Positions 8,089 to 15,451 of a DNA stretch of 16,365 nucleotides are shown here, in pieces. Position numbers and translations under genes: made by a program. Where the stretch lies: NCBI GenBank assembly GCA_029059365.1, contig JAIDVZ010000143.1, positions 1 to 16,365 of the forward strand. The letters run 5' to 3'. The DNA is from Opitutales bacterium. GTDB lineage: Bacteria; Verrucomicrobiota; Verrucomicrobiia; Opitutales; JAIRKQ01. Every line of letters starts with the position of its first letter. The stretch's first letter is position 1. The notes under the pieces were generated by a model. It saw only the letters and a list, made by a program, of their open reading frames with translations. It was not told where the DNA came from and did not search any database.

Positions 8089-9177
8089 TCACTTTACTAA
8101 ACATTTCCCCAAAATTTCATCATCTTGAGACAACATCAATCCACTTTCTGTTTTGTAGTGTTCAACAAAATTGTATACGTTCTCGGCAAACATATTGGAA
8201 GCATCTTGTGCAACATATTGCTCAGCCTCATCCATTCCTATTATCGTCACAAATTCATTAAATTTTACTTCTTCACCAGATATGGAACCTTCAACATTTC
8301 CCCCAACAGTGGTTGCCATATCGATGATCAGAGTCGTAGAATCGATCGAATTAAGCATATCTTTATCGATTAATACGGGTGCTCGGCGCCCAAATACTTT
8401 AGCGGTTGTCACAACAATATCAGCACGCCTACAGGCATCAATCATCCCGCGTTTTTGTTTTATTATCTGATCCTCACTCAATTCACGCGCATACCCGCTC
8501 GCGCTTTTCTCGATATGTCCAAGATCAATTTTCAGAAATTTCGCACCCAATGATCGTACTTGCTCACTAACTTCCGGACGTGTATCAAATGCTTCAACCA
8601 CAGCGCCTAAACGTTTAGCAGTGGCAATCGCCTGTAAACCAGCAACCCCTGCCCCAATAATGAATACTTTTACCGGGAAAATCGTACCAGCGGCTGTAAC
8701 CATCATCGGGAATGCTCGTTTTACCCGTGCTGCTGCCTGTATGATTGCCGAATATCCAGCTAAGCTCGCTTGAGAAGATAAGACATCCATCTTTTGCGCG
8801 ACACTTGTACGTGGGATCATTTCTAAACTGATAGCCTTAATCGACCTATTTTTAAACAATTCAATCGCTTGGTTATCATTAAAAGTGTTAAGTAAACTGA
8901 TATGTATTGTTCCTGGCTTCAGCAGCTGAATCTCTTCATTCGTTATACGTTTAATACACAGCACAATATCAGCTGATTGTAGCTCTATCTCCCGGTTTTC
9001 TACAATTTTTGCCCCAACCTGTTCATAGTCACGATCATTAAACCCACTCAATTGACCAGCACATTTTTCAACGGTAAGATCAAACCCAATATCCAAAAAT
9101 TTTTTCGCAATTGTTGGCGTAACTGCTACTCGGTTTTCGTTTTTTTGGCTTTCCTTTGGAACAAAAATTTTCTGCAT
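8089..9177 (-). CDS. pntAA: NAD(P) transhydrogenase subunit alpha part 1 (NAD(H)-binding dI)
   Basis: In the intact enzyme this peripheral subunit binds NAD(H) and passes hydride to NADP bound by PntB, coupled to proton flow through the membrane. It is 362 residues long, the size of the alpha-1 subunit in split (three-subunit) enzymes. It shows VPKESQKNENRVAVTP at the N-terminus, the RQD loop as R123, Q128 and D131 in PRTSVAQKMD, MDVLSSQASLAGY at 130-142 and the nucleotide-binding GAGVAGLQA at 175-183, followed by FDTRPEVSEQV. The family also contains alanine dehydrogenase, but the RQD loop and MDVLSSQ stretch favour PntAA. No membrane subunit (pntAB) or pntB is adjacent: downstream is the convergent orphan, 49 bases away, and upstream is the divergent gatB. 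The partners must lie elsewhere or be missing. No clear Shine-Dalgarno precedes the ATG. Confidence 0.9.
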   Translation of the reverse strand: MQKIFVPKESQKNENRVAVTPTIAKKFLDIGFDLTVEKCAGQLSGFNDRDYEQVGAKIVENREIELQSADIVLCIKRITNEEIQLLKPGTIHISLLNTFNDNQAIELFKNRSIKAISLEMIPRTSVAQKMDVLSSQASLAGYSAIIQAAARVKRAFPMMVTAAGTIFPVKVFIIGAGVAGLQAIATAKRLGAVVEAFDTRPEVSEQVRSLGAKFLKIDLGHIEKSASGYARELSEDQIIKQKRGMIDACRRADIVVTTAKVFGRRAPVLIDKDMLNSIDSTTLIIDMATTVGGNVEGSISGEEVKFNEFVTIIGMDEAEQYVAQDASNMFAENVYNFVEHYKTESGLMLSQDDEILGKCLVK

Positions 9178-9206
9178 ATCATATCGTAGTTAACCGAGGT
9201 ATAAAG

Positions 9207-9224
9207 TTTTTCAATCTTGAAAAA
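9207..9224. promoter_or_regulatory. Perfect dyad in the pntAA/gatB divergent region
   Basis: TTTTTCAA-TC-TTGAAAAA is a perfect 8-bp inverted repeat with a 2-base spacer, about 30 bases before the pntAA start and 71 before gatB. The spacer is too short for a stable RNA hairpin, which suits a dimeric regulator site better than a terminator. The AT-rich surroundings make chance occurrence possible. Confidence 0.3.
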
Positions 9225-9295
9225 GTTCCTGTTAAAATAAGCGGTTAAAATTTTTAGTTGCTTGCATAATCGCATTTAATAAAACGGGCCACACT

Positions 9296-10741
9296 ATGGA
9301 GTTTGAGGCGGTAATTGGACTGGAAGTACACGTACAAATCAAAACAAAATCGAAAATGTTTTCGTCTTGTGAGTACGTTTATGGGCAGGAGCCGAATACA
9401 TTAACAGATCCGGTCGTACTTGCGTTACCTGGGACACTGCCAGTTATCAATAAATTTGCAGTTAGACAGGCGATAAAGGCCGGATTGATATTCGGATGTA
9501 AAATCGCTGATATCAGCAAATGGGACCGTAAAAACTATTTCTATCCAGATTGTCCTAAAAATTACCAAATCACACAAAACGATCTACCTCTATGCTTAGG
9601 TGGGCACGTAGAGATAGAACTTGATGGCCCATCGAGGAACATAATGGGCGTTCATAAAAAAATAAAATTGAATCGTATACACTTGGAGGAGGATGTGGGC
9701 AAACTTACACACTGTGGAACTGATTCGTTGATTGATTATAACCGTGCTGGCGTTCCACTCATAGAAATCGTTTCTGAACCGGACATGCATTCCGCAGAAG
9801 AGGCATTTGCCTATTTAAATTCACTGCGTATGCACCTAGTATATGCCGGAATTTCCGACTGTGATATGGAAAAGGGACAGATGCGGTGTGACGCTAATGT
9901 CAGTATTCGACCAGTCGGTCAAAAAGAATTGGGCACAAAAGTCGAATTGAAAAATCTAAATTCCATCTCTGGTGTCAGGCGTGGAATCGAGTATGAAATC
10001 CGACGACAACAGTCAGTTATCGAGAAAGGCGGGCTTATCCGTCAAGAAACCATGAGGTGGGATGCTGAAGCAGAAGTAACAACAGTAATGCGAAATAAAG
10101 AGACGGCTCATGATTATCGATATTTCACCGATCCTGATTTAATGCCAATTAAAATACCGGAACAAACGAAGCAAGAAATCGCTCAAACAATTCCAGAATT
10201 GCCATTCGTAAAACAAGAACGATTTTTTGCAACGTATGGTTTGCCATATACTGTCACATCGGTTTTATGTCCTAACCATGAACTTAGTGATTACTTTGAA
10301 GATGCGGTCAAACTTTATGATGCACCAAAAATAATCGCCAATTTTGTAGCAAATGACCTGTTACGCGAATCTGGAACGGATGATTGGTCAACGGTAGCGA
10401 ATAAGCTTCCAGCCAAACATCTCGCGGAACTAGCACAATTAATAGACAAAGGTACAATTTCAAAACAAGTAGCAAAAGAAGTGTTTATTGAGATGTATAA
10501 ATCCGGCCAGTCGGCTGGTACATTGATTAAAAAATTGGGATTAGACCAGACAACTGATGATAGTGAATTGAAGTCAATTTGCCAAGATGTCATCAATAAC
10601 AACCCAAAGGCCGTAAATGAATTTTTATCTGGTAAAGAACCAGCTATAAATGCCTTAAAAGGGCAAGTCATGAAGGCCACAAAAGGCAAAGCTAATCCTC
10701 AAACAATTGATAAAGTTCTGCGCCAATTACTCGTCAAATAG
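9296..10741 (+). CDS. gatB: Asp/Glu-tRNA amidotransferase subunit B
   Basis: GatB is the tRNA-binding, phosphorylating subunit of GatCAB, which converts misacylated Glu-tRNA(Gln) and/or Asp-tRNA(Asn) to the amidated forms. The 481 residues match the family length. Signatures in order: VIGLEVHVQ (6-14), KMFSSCEYVYGQEPN (20-34), YPDCPKNYQITQ (83-94), HLEEDVGKL (129-137), DYNRAGVPLIEIVSEPD (147-163), MEKGQMRCDANVSIRP (191-206), ELKNLNS (217-223) and DYRYFTDPDL (273-282). A YqeY-like tail domain ends with KATKGKANPQTIDKVLRQLL. gatA and gatC, often in the same operon, are not in the window. Its presence suggests that glutaminyl- and/or asparaginyl-tRNA is made by the indirect route. The gene is monocistronic here, divergent from pntAA and convergent with an orphan; the leader lacks a clear Shine-Dalgarno. 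Confidence 0.97.
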   Translation: MEFEAVIGLEVHVQIKTKSKMFSSCEYVYGQEPNTLTDPVVLALPGTLPVINKFAVRQAIKAGLIFGCKIADISKWDRKNYFYPDCPKNYQITQNDLPLCLGGHVEIELDGPSRNIMGVHKKIKLNRIHLEEDVGKLTHCGTDSLIDYNRAGVPLIEIVSEPDMHSAEEAFAYLNSLRMHLVYAGISDCDMEKGQMRCDANVSIRPVGQKELGTKVELKNLNSISGVRRGIEYEIRRQQSVIEKGGLIRQETMRWDAEAEVTTVMRNKETAHDYRYFTDPDLMPIKIPEQTKQEIAQTIPELPFVKQERFFATYGLPYTVTSVLCPNHELSDYFEDAVKLYDAPKIIANFVANDLLRESGTDDWSTVANKLPAKHLAELAQLIDKGTISKQVAKEVFIEMYKSGQSAGTLIKKLGLDQTTDDSELKSICQDVINNNPKAVNEFLSGKEPAINALKGQVMKATKGKANPQTIDKVLRQLLVK

Positions 10742-10830
10742 CGAAAGTTAAATAACGACCATTCTTGAAGAAGTCACGCCCGAGCATAGGCCCTACCAAG
10801 GAAATTGCAGATTCAATGGTCCGTTTACTT

Positions 10831-11436
10831 TTAGCTGCCCGATGGCATCGTCGCCATCAAGACACTGTTCACAAACCCTATCACAGCCCTGGCATCGGCA
10901 CGCGCGAAAACGATACTAAACAAACGACACGCCTCTTTTGCCTTTTCGCGAGGCATATTTTCTTCACAAAAACAAACGAAAAACGAATACATTTCCTCCA
11001 CCAGATCGGAAGATGCATATTGCGATGAAAAAATCTTGTTCGCGAACTCACGAAATTCGGATATAAAGCGCGAGAACATACCTTCATCTTCATTGGCAAT
11101 TCGCACAAATTCCGCCCCTAAAATGGAACGAAGCCCCGCAACTTCGCGCATACATAACATTAAACTGGCTAACCAATTTCCCGAAAAAAGACCACTCGAG
11201 GCAACCACATCTCCTGCCCTCCTACCTTGCAGATCCTTGGAAGAGGATTCACTCTGGCCTTGGGAACGTTGCAACTGATTGCTCGAATTCGCCGGAGAAA
11301 CAGAATAATCGAGAGAACTACGAACCGAAGTGTTTTTAGCCTCAACCTCCGCATCGTTATTTTGTACAGAGCTTAAAAGGTTACCGCCCTCTACAAGCTT
11401 ATTTAAGGAAATATCTTCTGATGAACCAAATGTCAT
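10831..11436 (-). CDS. Hypothetical protein, Ser-rich N-terminus, 201 residues (orphan)
   Basis: I do not recognise this protein. Residues 1-80 are polar, rich in Ser, Asn and Gln with few hydrophobics (for example SSNQLQRSQGQSESSSKDL) and probably disordered. Residues 84-200 are likely a helical domain rich in Phe, Met and Ala (SGNWLASLMLCMREVAGLRS, then FSRFISEFREFANKIFSS and MYSFFVCFCEE). There is no signal peptide. A disordered Ser-rich leader ahead of a folded helical domain resembles many type III effectors, but that is inference from composition only. Base composition is raised: I count 59 G+C in the 120 bases 11161-11280 against 24 of 60 at 4261-4320 in recJ. The ATG at 11436 has no Shine-Dalgarno; TATAAG lies one base before it. 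The gene sits between gatB (convergent) and a second orphan on the same strand, with a terminator between the two. Confidence 0.65.
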   Translation of the reverse strand: MTFGSSEDISLNKLVEGGNLLSSVQNNDAEVEAKNTSVRSSLDYSVSPANSSNQLQRSQGQSESSSKDLQGRRAGDVVASSGLFSGNWLASLMLCMREVAGLRSILGAEFVRIANEDEGMFSRFISEFREFANKIFSSQYASSDLVEEMYSFFVCFCEENMPREKAKEACRLFSIVFARADARAVIGFVNSVLMATMPSGS

Positions 11437-11472
11437 GCTTATACTGCCACTGAGACAAACATCATTTGCGGG

Positions 11473-11515
11473 AAAAATGCAAGCTTTTTTTGGTATTTTT
11501 ATTTCAAAGCTTGCA
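11473..11515 (-). terminator. Intrinsic terminator after the Ser/Tyr/acidic orphan gene
   Basis: On the minus strand TGCAAGCTTT and AAAGCTTGCA form a perfect 10-bp stem with an 18-base loop, followed at once by five T (plus-strand A at 11473-11477). It begins 14 bases beyond the stop of the 189-residue gene and lies 37 bases before the start of the next gene. It should separate the two orphans into distinct transcripts. The long AT-rich loop is somewhat unusual. Confidence 0.7.
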
Positions 11516-11529
11516 CGTTACATTCTTTC

Positions 11530-12099
11530 CTATTTCGTCAAATGCTCTTTTTTCTCTATTTCTTGTTCTATTTTTTGTCTAATAGCAGCTAAAAGTTCAT
11601 CATCCAAACTTAACGATATTTCATTTTTTTCATCTGTACGCTTCGAGGCAAGTTTAGATGAATGCTTATTACTAGCTTCATACTCACATGTATCTTCCTC
11701 TTCTTCTTCGTATTCTGAATCTATATATTCGGAAGAACTAGTATCTGAATACGAGGATACGCTTTCAGCCCCAGAAACATACGAATCGGAATATGAATAA
11801 TACTCATCCGACGTTACCACATCTCCCTCCGGCAGTCCGTGCTCGTCTATTTGCACACCCCTAATATCTAAATTTTTCCCAGAGACTGCCCTTTGCGGGA
11901 CCAAAGGGATCTCTTCTTGTTTTTTATCTACGACGCACACCTCATCAGGGTTTTTCTCTTTAGCGAGAGAGTTAGCAGCATCATTTGTCGCAGTAGCGTT
12001 TACTTCTTTGGAATCATTAATGTTACGACTGAGACTTATCGTTGTTAGTTCAGTCACAACTGTGATTGGGGCTTTATCTTGCGGATTTCCAGTTATCAT
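11530..12099 (-). CDS. Hypothetical Ser/Tyr/acidic-tract protein, 189 residues (orphan)
   Basis: I do not recognise this protein. Residues 1-95 are polar and probably disordered, rich in Thr, Asn, Val and Lys. Residues 97-141 form a low-complexity tract with 8 Tyr, 13 Ser and 16 Asp/Glu and no basic residue, including SSSEYIDSEYEEEEED at 121-136. A charged helix follows at 160-187 (DDELLAAIRQKIEQEIEKKE), possibly a coiled coil. It has no signal peptide or membrane segment and one obvious ribosome site, GAGG at 12105-12108, five bases before the ATG. The Tyr-in-acidic-context pattern recalls host-kinase targets in some effectors of intracellular bacteria, but this is an analogy. An intrinsic terminator follows the gene and a hairpin lies upstream, so it is probably a single-gene unit. 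Confidence 0.72.
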   Translation of the reverse strand: MITGNPQDKAPITVVTELTTISLSRNINDSKEVNATATNDAANSLAKEKNPDEVCVVDKKQEEIPLVPQRAVSGKNLDIRGVQIDEHGLPEGDVVTSDEYYSYSDSYVSGAESVSSYSDTSSSEYIDSEYEEEEEDTCEYEASNKHSSKLASKRTDEKNEISLSLDDELLAAIRQKIEQEIEKKEHLTK

Positions 12100-12145
12100 T
12101 TTTACCTCTTTTTTACTTTTACGTTAAAACAGAGGAAACAATACC

Positions 12146-12180
12146 AGTAAAAAAGCGCAAGTTTTTTCTATTTTTTTACT
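12146..12180 (-). repeat. AT-rich inverted repeat between yebC and the Ser/Tyr orphan
   Basis: AGTAAAAAA (12146-12154) and TTTTTTACT (12172-12180) are a perfect 9-bp inverted repeat around a 17-base loop holding GCGCAAG. It lies directly after the yebC stop (12182). It could be a weak terminator for yebC, but on the minus strand no T-run follows the stem. It resembles the region before the neighbouring orphan (see findings). Confidence 0.4.
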
Positions 12181-12181
12181 T

Positions 12182-12928
12182 TTACTCTAGAACAATGTTA
12201 TCAGCTAGCTCAAAATTGGCAAATACGTTTTTAACATCCTCTATGTCTTCTAATTTCTCTACAGCACGTATGATCTTACTAGCAGTTTCCTGATCGGTAA
12301 TCTCAACCAACGTGTTCGGGATATAAGCTAAGTCCGATGATTGTGGAGTGATACCTGCTTTGTTCAATGCCTCCGCCAAGTTATAATAATCGGCAACTGA
12401 GCACAGTACCTCGTAACATTCGTCATCATCGGTTTTGACATCTTCCGCACCGGCATTCAATGCGAGTTCGATTAAAGCGTCCTCGGCAATCGCACTTTTT
12501 TCTATAAAAAATTGTCCCTTACGCTGAAAATTAAACATCAATGCTCCTGGTGTAGCCAGGTTCCCTCCGCATTTGGTTAATGTGCTTCTGACATCACTCG
12601 CCGCACGATTTTTATTATCAGTCGTCACTTCGATAACCAATCCGACACCACCAGCAATATATCCTTCATAAAGGAGCTCTTCAATAACGCACCCAGCGAC
12701 ATCCCCACTTCCTTTTTGGATCGCTTTTTTTATGTTGTCAGCAGGCATATTCGCAGCTTTAGCTTTTTGTATGATCGTGCGCAGGCGTGCATTAAATTCT
12801 GGATCATTGCCCCCGAGTCTCGCCGCAATTGTTAATTCCTTCCCTATTAGACTAAATAATTTACCGCGTTTGGAATCAACAGCTTCCTTGTGCCTCTTTG
12901 TTGTTGCCCACTTACTATGTCCTGACAT
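12182..12928 (-). CDS. yebC: YebC/PmpR (TACO1) family protein
   Basis: Widely conserved family, long annotated as a DNA-binding regulator; recent work assigns members a role as translation factors that relieve ribosome stalling at proline-rich stretches. The 248 residues match the family. The start MSGHSKWATTKRHKEAVDSKRGKLFS is diagnostic, followed by AARLGGNDPEFNARLR, NMPADNIKKAIQKGSGD, YEGYIAGGVGLVIEVTTDNKNR and KCGGNLATPGALMFNFQRKG. The usual GPGG after YEGY is here IAGG, a small deviation. A good Shine-Dalgarno (AGAGGG, plus-strand 12933-12938) overlaps the yidC stop codon and stands about five bases before the ATG, so yidC and yebC are surely co-transcribed and probably coupled. Confidence 0.96.
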   Translation of the reverse strand: MSGHSKWATTKRHKEAVDSKRGKLFSLIGKELTIAARLGGNDPEFNARLRTIIQKAKAANMPADNIKKAIQKGSGDVAGCVIEELLYEGYIAGGVGLVIEVTTDNKNRAASDVRSTLTKCGGNLATPGALMFNFQRKGQFFIEKSAIAEDALIELALNAGAEDVKTDDDECYEVLCSVADYYNLAEALNKAGITPQSSDLAYIPNTLVEITDQETASKIIRAVEKLEDIEDVKNVFANFELADNIVLE

Positions 12929-12936
12929 ATTTCCCT

Positions 12937-14691
12937 CTACCTAATAAACTTTTTATTGGCCTTTTTTACCATTTTGCTGTTTTTTGGTGATATGTCGTCA
13001 CTGGCTAACACCTGCTCGACCTGCATATCACGTCTCTTGGAGACAATATATTGCTGCAAAATTGTCAAAACATTTTGAACAGTCCAATATAACACCAGCC
13101 CTGACGGAAAATTATAACAGCAAAATAAAAAGATAAGCGGCATCAACTTAAACACCATTTTTTGCGAACCATCTGCGGATGGCATCGGGGTCATATGCAT
13201 CTGCAACATCATAGTAAGCCCCATAATAATCGGCAAAATATTTATTGGGAACCCATAAAGATAAGCCACAGTATCTGAAACGGATAGGTCCTTTATCCAC
13301 AAAAAATGCGCAAAACGCAAATCTGATGAACTGCGTAACATGTAATATAATCCAAAAAATATCGGAATTTGTATAAAGATCGGTAAACAACCAGCTGCTG
13401 GATTTACACGATATTGTTTAAACAATCGCATCGTCTCTGTTTGAACTTTAGCAGGATTGTTTTTGTATTTTTCACGCAATTCTCGCAGTGGCTCTTGTAT
13501 GGCCGTCATCTTCTTAGATGCGCGCACCTGAGCGGTTGTAAGCGGCCACAAACATAATTTTACAATTATCGTTAGCAAAATGATCGATAATCCCCAGTTC
13601 GATACCATCGAGTGAATTCCCATCATTATTAGCAGTAAAATTTTGCTGATGATTCCGAAAAAACCGAACTGCATAACCAAATCTTGTCTTGCAGCCATAC
13701 GATCCAATCGGGTAAAATTCTTGGGACCAGCATAAAAATCCATATCTAACCTATACTCGCTGCCAGGCGCGACATCCCCAACCTTAAAAGTCATCTCTCC
13801 AAAAATACCATCATCTGGAGTTTTTAGATTATTGCTGGTACCCTCAATCGGGGCAGTGAAATATCCGGATGCACGCGATGACGGCGTCAAAATGGCAGTG
13901 AAAAATTGATTTTTGATCGCTCCCCAAATAATTGGTCTTCTGTCGCCTATGTAGTCTCGTCTCTCATGTTTCCCTAAACCAAAAAAACCTCGACTCGCTG
14001 CAAAATCACGAGATTTTATAAATTCTGCCGAGCTTCCATCGTAGTATCCAAAATTTAGATGTTCACCGACGAAATCTCCCTCAGTTGCCGTAATACTACC
14101 TAAACAAAAATTTACATTACTGACATGCAAATTTGACTGTGTGGTATTCTTAAATTTCGTGCTATGTTTTATAATATATGCATCGTTCGTAGCATCGTCT
14201 ATTGGCGAAATATTATACTCACGGATAACTTTCACACCATTTTTCCCAACTTTGCTAAAAATCGCACAAGCATCATCGCAATAACTCAACTCAAACCCTG
14301 ATAAAAATCTCTGATCCTCAGGCTGTCCAACCATCATACCTAAAGCCGGCATGTGAGATCCCTCATTTATAGTCACAAAATCATCACAATCTTGTGCCTT
14401 ATGATATTTTTTTAGCGCGATATGATCAATCGCTCCGTAATTCACCGAAAAGGTAACACGAATAAAATCGTTCTCCAAAATAACCTTCTTATCATCTAAA
14501 TGGTTCTCAATAGGTCGAACCAATTGCGCACCCTGAATATCTTCTACCTCCGTATTTGATGTGGCAATTACCTCAACATCGTTTTTCTGTTCCGCGATTG
14601 AATTTGTAAATTTTTCTGCATCAACTTTGAACAACAGTACAAAAGCGCAGATTATGCAAATTATACCAATGATCTGATTTTTTTTGTCCAT
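12937..14691 (-). CDS. yidC: Membrane protein insertase YidC
   Basis: Inserts and folds inner-membrane proteins, alone or with SecYEG. From the ATG at 14691 it is 584 residues: an N-terminal anchor at 6-21 (QIIGIICIICAFVLLF), a large periplasmic domain to about 340 (the Gram-negative layout), then the conserved insertase core. The core has NWGLSIILLTIIVKLCLWPLT (365-385), the coiled cytoplasmic loop AQVRASKKM to VNPAAGCLPIFIQIPIFFGLYYML, and FPSGLVLYWTVQNVLTILQQ. K378 stands at the position of the hydrophilic-groove Arg of E. coli YidC, a common conservative change. The tail is basic (SKMVKKANKKFIR). A longer reading from a TTG at 14781 adds 30 residues with no ribosome site and would put residues before the usual anchor, so I reject it. 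Confidence 0.95.
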   Translation of the reverse strand: MDKKNQIIGIICIICAFVLLFKVDAEKFTNSIAEQKNDVEVIATSNTEVEDIQGAQLVRPIENHLDDKKVILENDFIRVTFSVNYGAIDHIALKKYHKAQDCDDFVTINEGSHMPALGMMVGQPEDQRFLSGFELSYCDDACAIFSKVGKNGVKVIREYNISPIDDATNDAYIIKHSTKFKNTTQSNLHVSNVNFCLGSITATEGDFVGEHLNFGYYDGSSAEFIKSRDFAASRGFFGLGKHERRDYIGDRRPIIWGAIKNQFFTAILTPSSRASGYFTAPIEGTSNNLKTPDDGIFGEMTFKVGDVAPGSEYRLDMDFYAGPKNFTRLDRMAARQDLVMQFGFFGIISKILLLIMMGIHSMVSNWGLSIILLTIIVKLCLWPLTTAQVRASKKMTAIQEPLRELREKYKNNPAKVQTETMRLFKQYRVNPAAGCLPIFIQIPIFFGLYYMLRSSSDLRFAHFLWIKDLSVSDTVAYLYGFPINILPIIMGLTMMLQMHMTPMPSADGSQKMVFKLMPLIFLFCCYNFPSGLVLYWTVQNVLTILQQYIVSKRRDMQVEQVLASDDISPKNSKMVKKANKKFIR

Positions 14692-14815
14692 AAACGCTAA
14701 AGGCATTAAATTCAAGCATACTAAAAAATTGCAAGTGTAAAAACATAAGACGATCTGTCTCAGACCAAAAAAATATTGCAAATTGTAGCATTGCGATTAC
14801 AGCCTAACGTGTTTT

Positions 14816-15451
14816 ATGCAAATAACTGAATCAAGCTTTTTGCTGCTTGGAGATGGGATGATGGTGCTCCTGGTATTGTTGGCATTTTTTTTGTTCATAT
14901 GCATCATAGAGCGCACAATTTTTCTGCATGGCAGTAACATTAAGCCTCAACATTTTGTTAATGGGATAACCGCATTGTTAAAAAATGACAGATATAATGA
15001 GGCTGTTACGATCTGCGAAGAAACTTCAGGATTTGTCCCAAATGTCGTAAAAATCGCACTAGTGTTTTATAAAAACACACCAGATAAAATGGAACATGCG
15101 ATCCGCAGTTTTATAGTGTCTACCATACCCACCCTTGAAAGACGTTTAAGGTTGATCGCCTTACTGGGTAAAATCGCACCGATTATGGGATGTATCGGAT
15201 CATGTATCATATTTGCCAACTTCATCACACAGGCACAAATAAGCATGAGTTATGTACAATCGGAGTACCTGTTCATTATGATCACAAACGTCCTTAAGAT
15301 TACCTCGCTTGGACTATTTTTAAATATTTGTGCTAATATCGGGTACAGTTTTTTGTATGATCGCGTACAACGATTGATAAACAATATGGAGTGGAGTTAT
15401 AACGAAATTACAAATTTTCTATCAGTTGGAATTAGCGAAAATGCATCATAA
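14816..15451 (+). CDS. exbB: ExbB/TolQ/MotA-family proton channel protein
   Basis: Inner-membrane protein that forms, with ExbD/TolR, a proton-driven motor energising an outer-membrane process. The 211 residues have three membrane segments (about 14-32, 113-137, 152-180), a cytoplasmic domain between the first two, and the family stretch IPTLERRLRLIALLGKIAP (104-122). The TM2 motif, usually APLLGLLGTV, reads APIMGCIGSC (121-130), so the channel Thr is replaced by S129; the TM3 Thr appears kept as T163 (KITSLGLF). Whether it serves TonB or Tol cannot be told: no tonB, tolA, tolB or pal is in the window. It is divergent from yidC over 124 bases and overlaps the following exbD by 11 bases. No strong ribosome site is visible. 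Confidence 0.85.
   Translation: MQITESSFLLLGDGMMVLLVLLAFFLFICIIERTIFLHGSNIKPQHFVNGITALLKNDRYNEAVTICEETSGFVPNVVKIALVFYKNTPDKMEHAIRSFIVSTIPTLERRLRLIALLGKIAPIMGCIGSCIIFANFITQAQISMSYVQSEYLFIMITNVLKITSLGLFLNICANIGYSFLYDRVQRLINNMEWSYNEITNFLSVGISENAS

Noticed and set aside
10315..10689. 124-codon minus-strand open frame inside gatB.
   Set aside because: Antisense to the conserved GatB tail; no start signals or domain features.
10742..10830. Short complementary stretches (TTCTT-G-AAGAA) in the convergent gatB/orphan gap as a terminator.
   Set aside because: Stem is five weak base pairs with a one-base loop and no T-run; nothing else in the gap looks like a terminator.
11330..11800. 156-codon plus-strand open frame, itself Ser/Tyr/Glu-rich, antisense to both orphan genes.
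   Set aside because: It runs across the start of one orphan, an intrinsic terminator and half of the other, and has no ribosome site. Its composition mirrors the low-complexity tract on the opposite strand, as expected for a shadow frame.
14692..14734. Possible yidC promoter: minus-strand TTGCAA and TTTAAT 18 bases apart.
   Set aside because: The predicted transcription start would leave a leader of only about 7 bases before the yidC ATG; match to consensus is moderate, so not listed as a feature.
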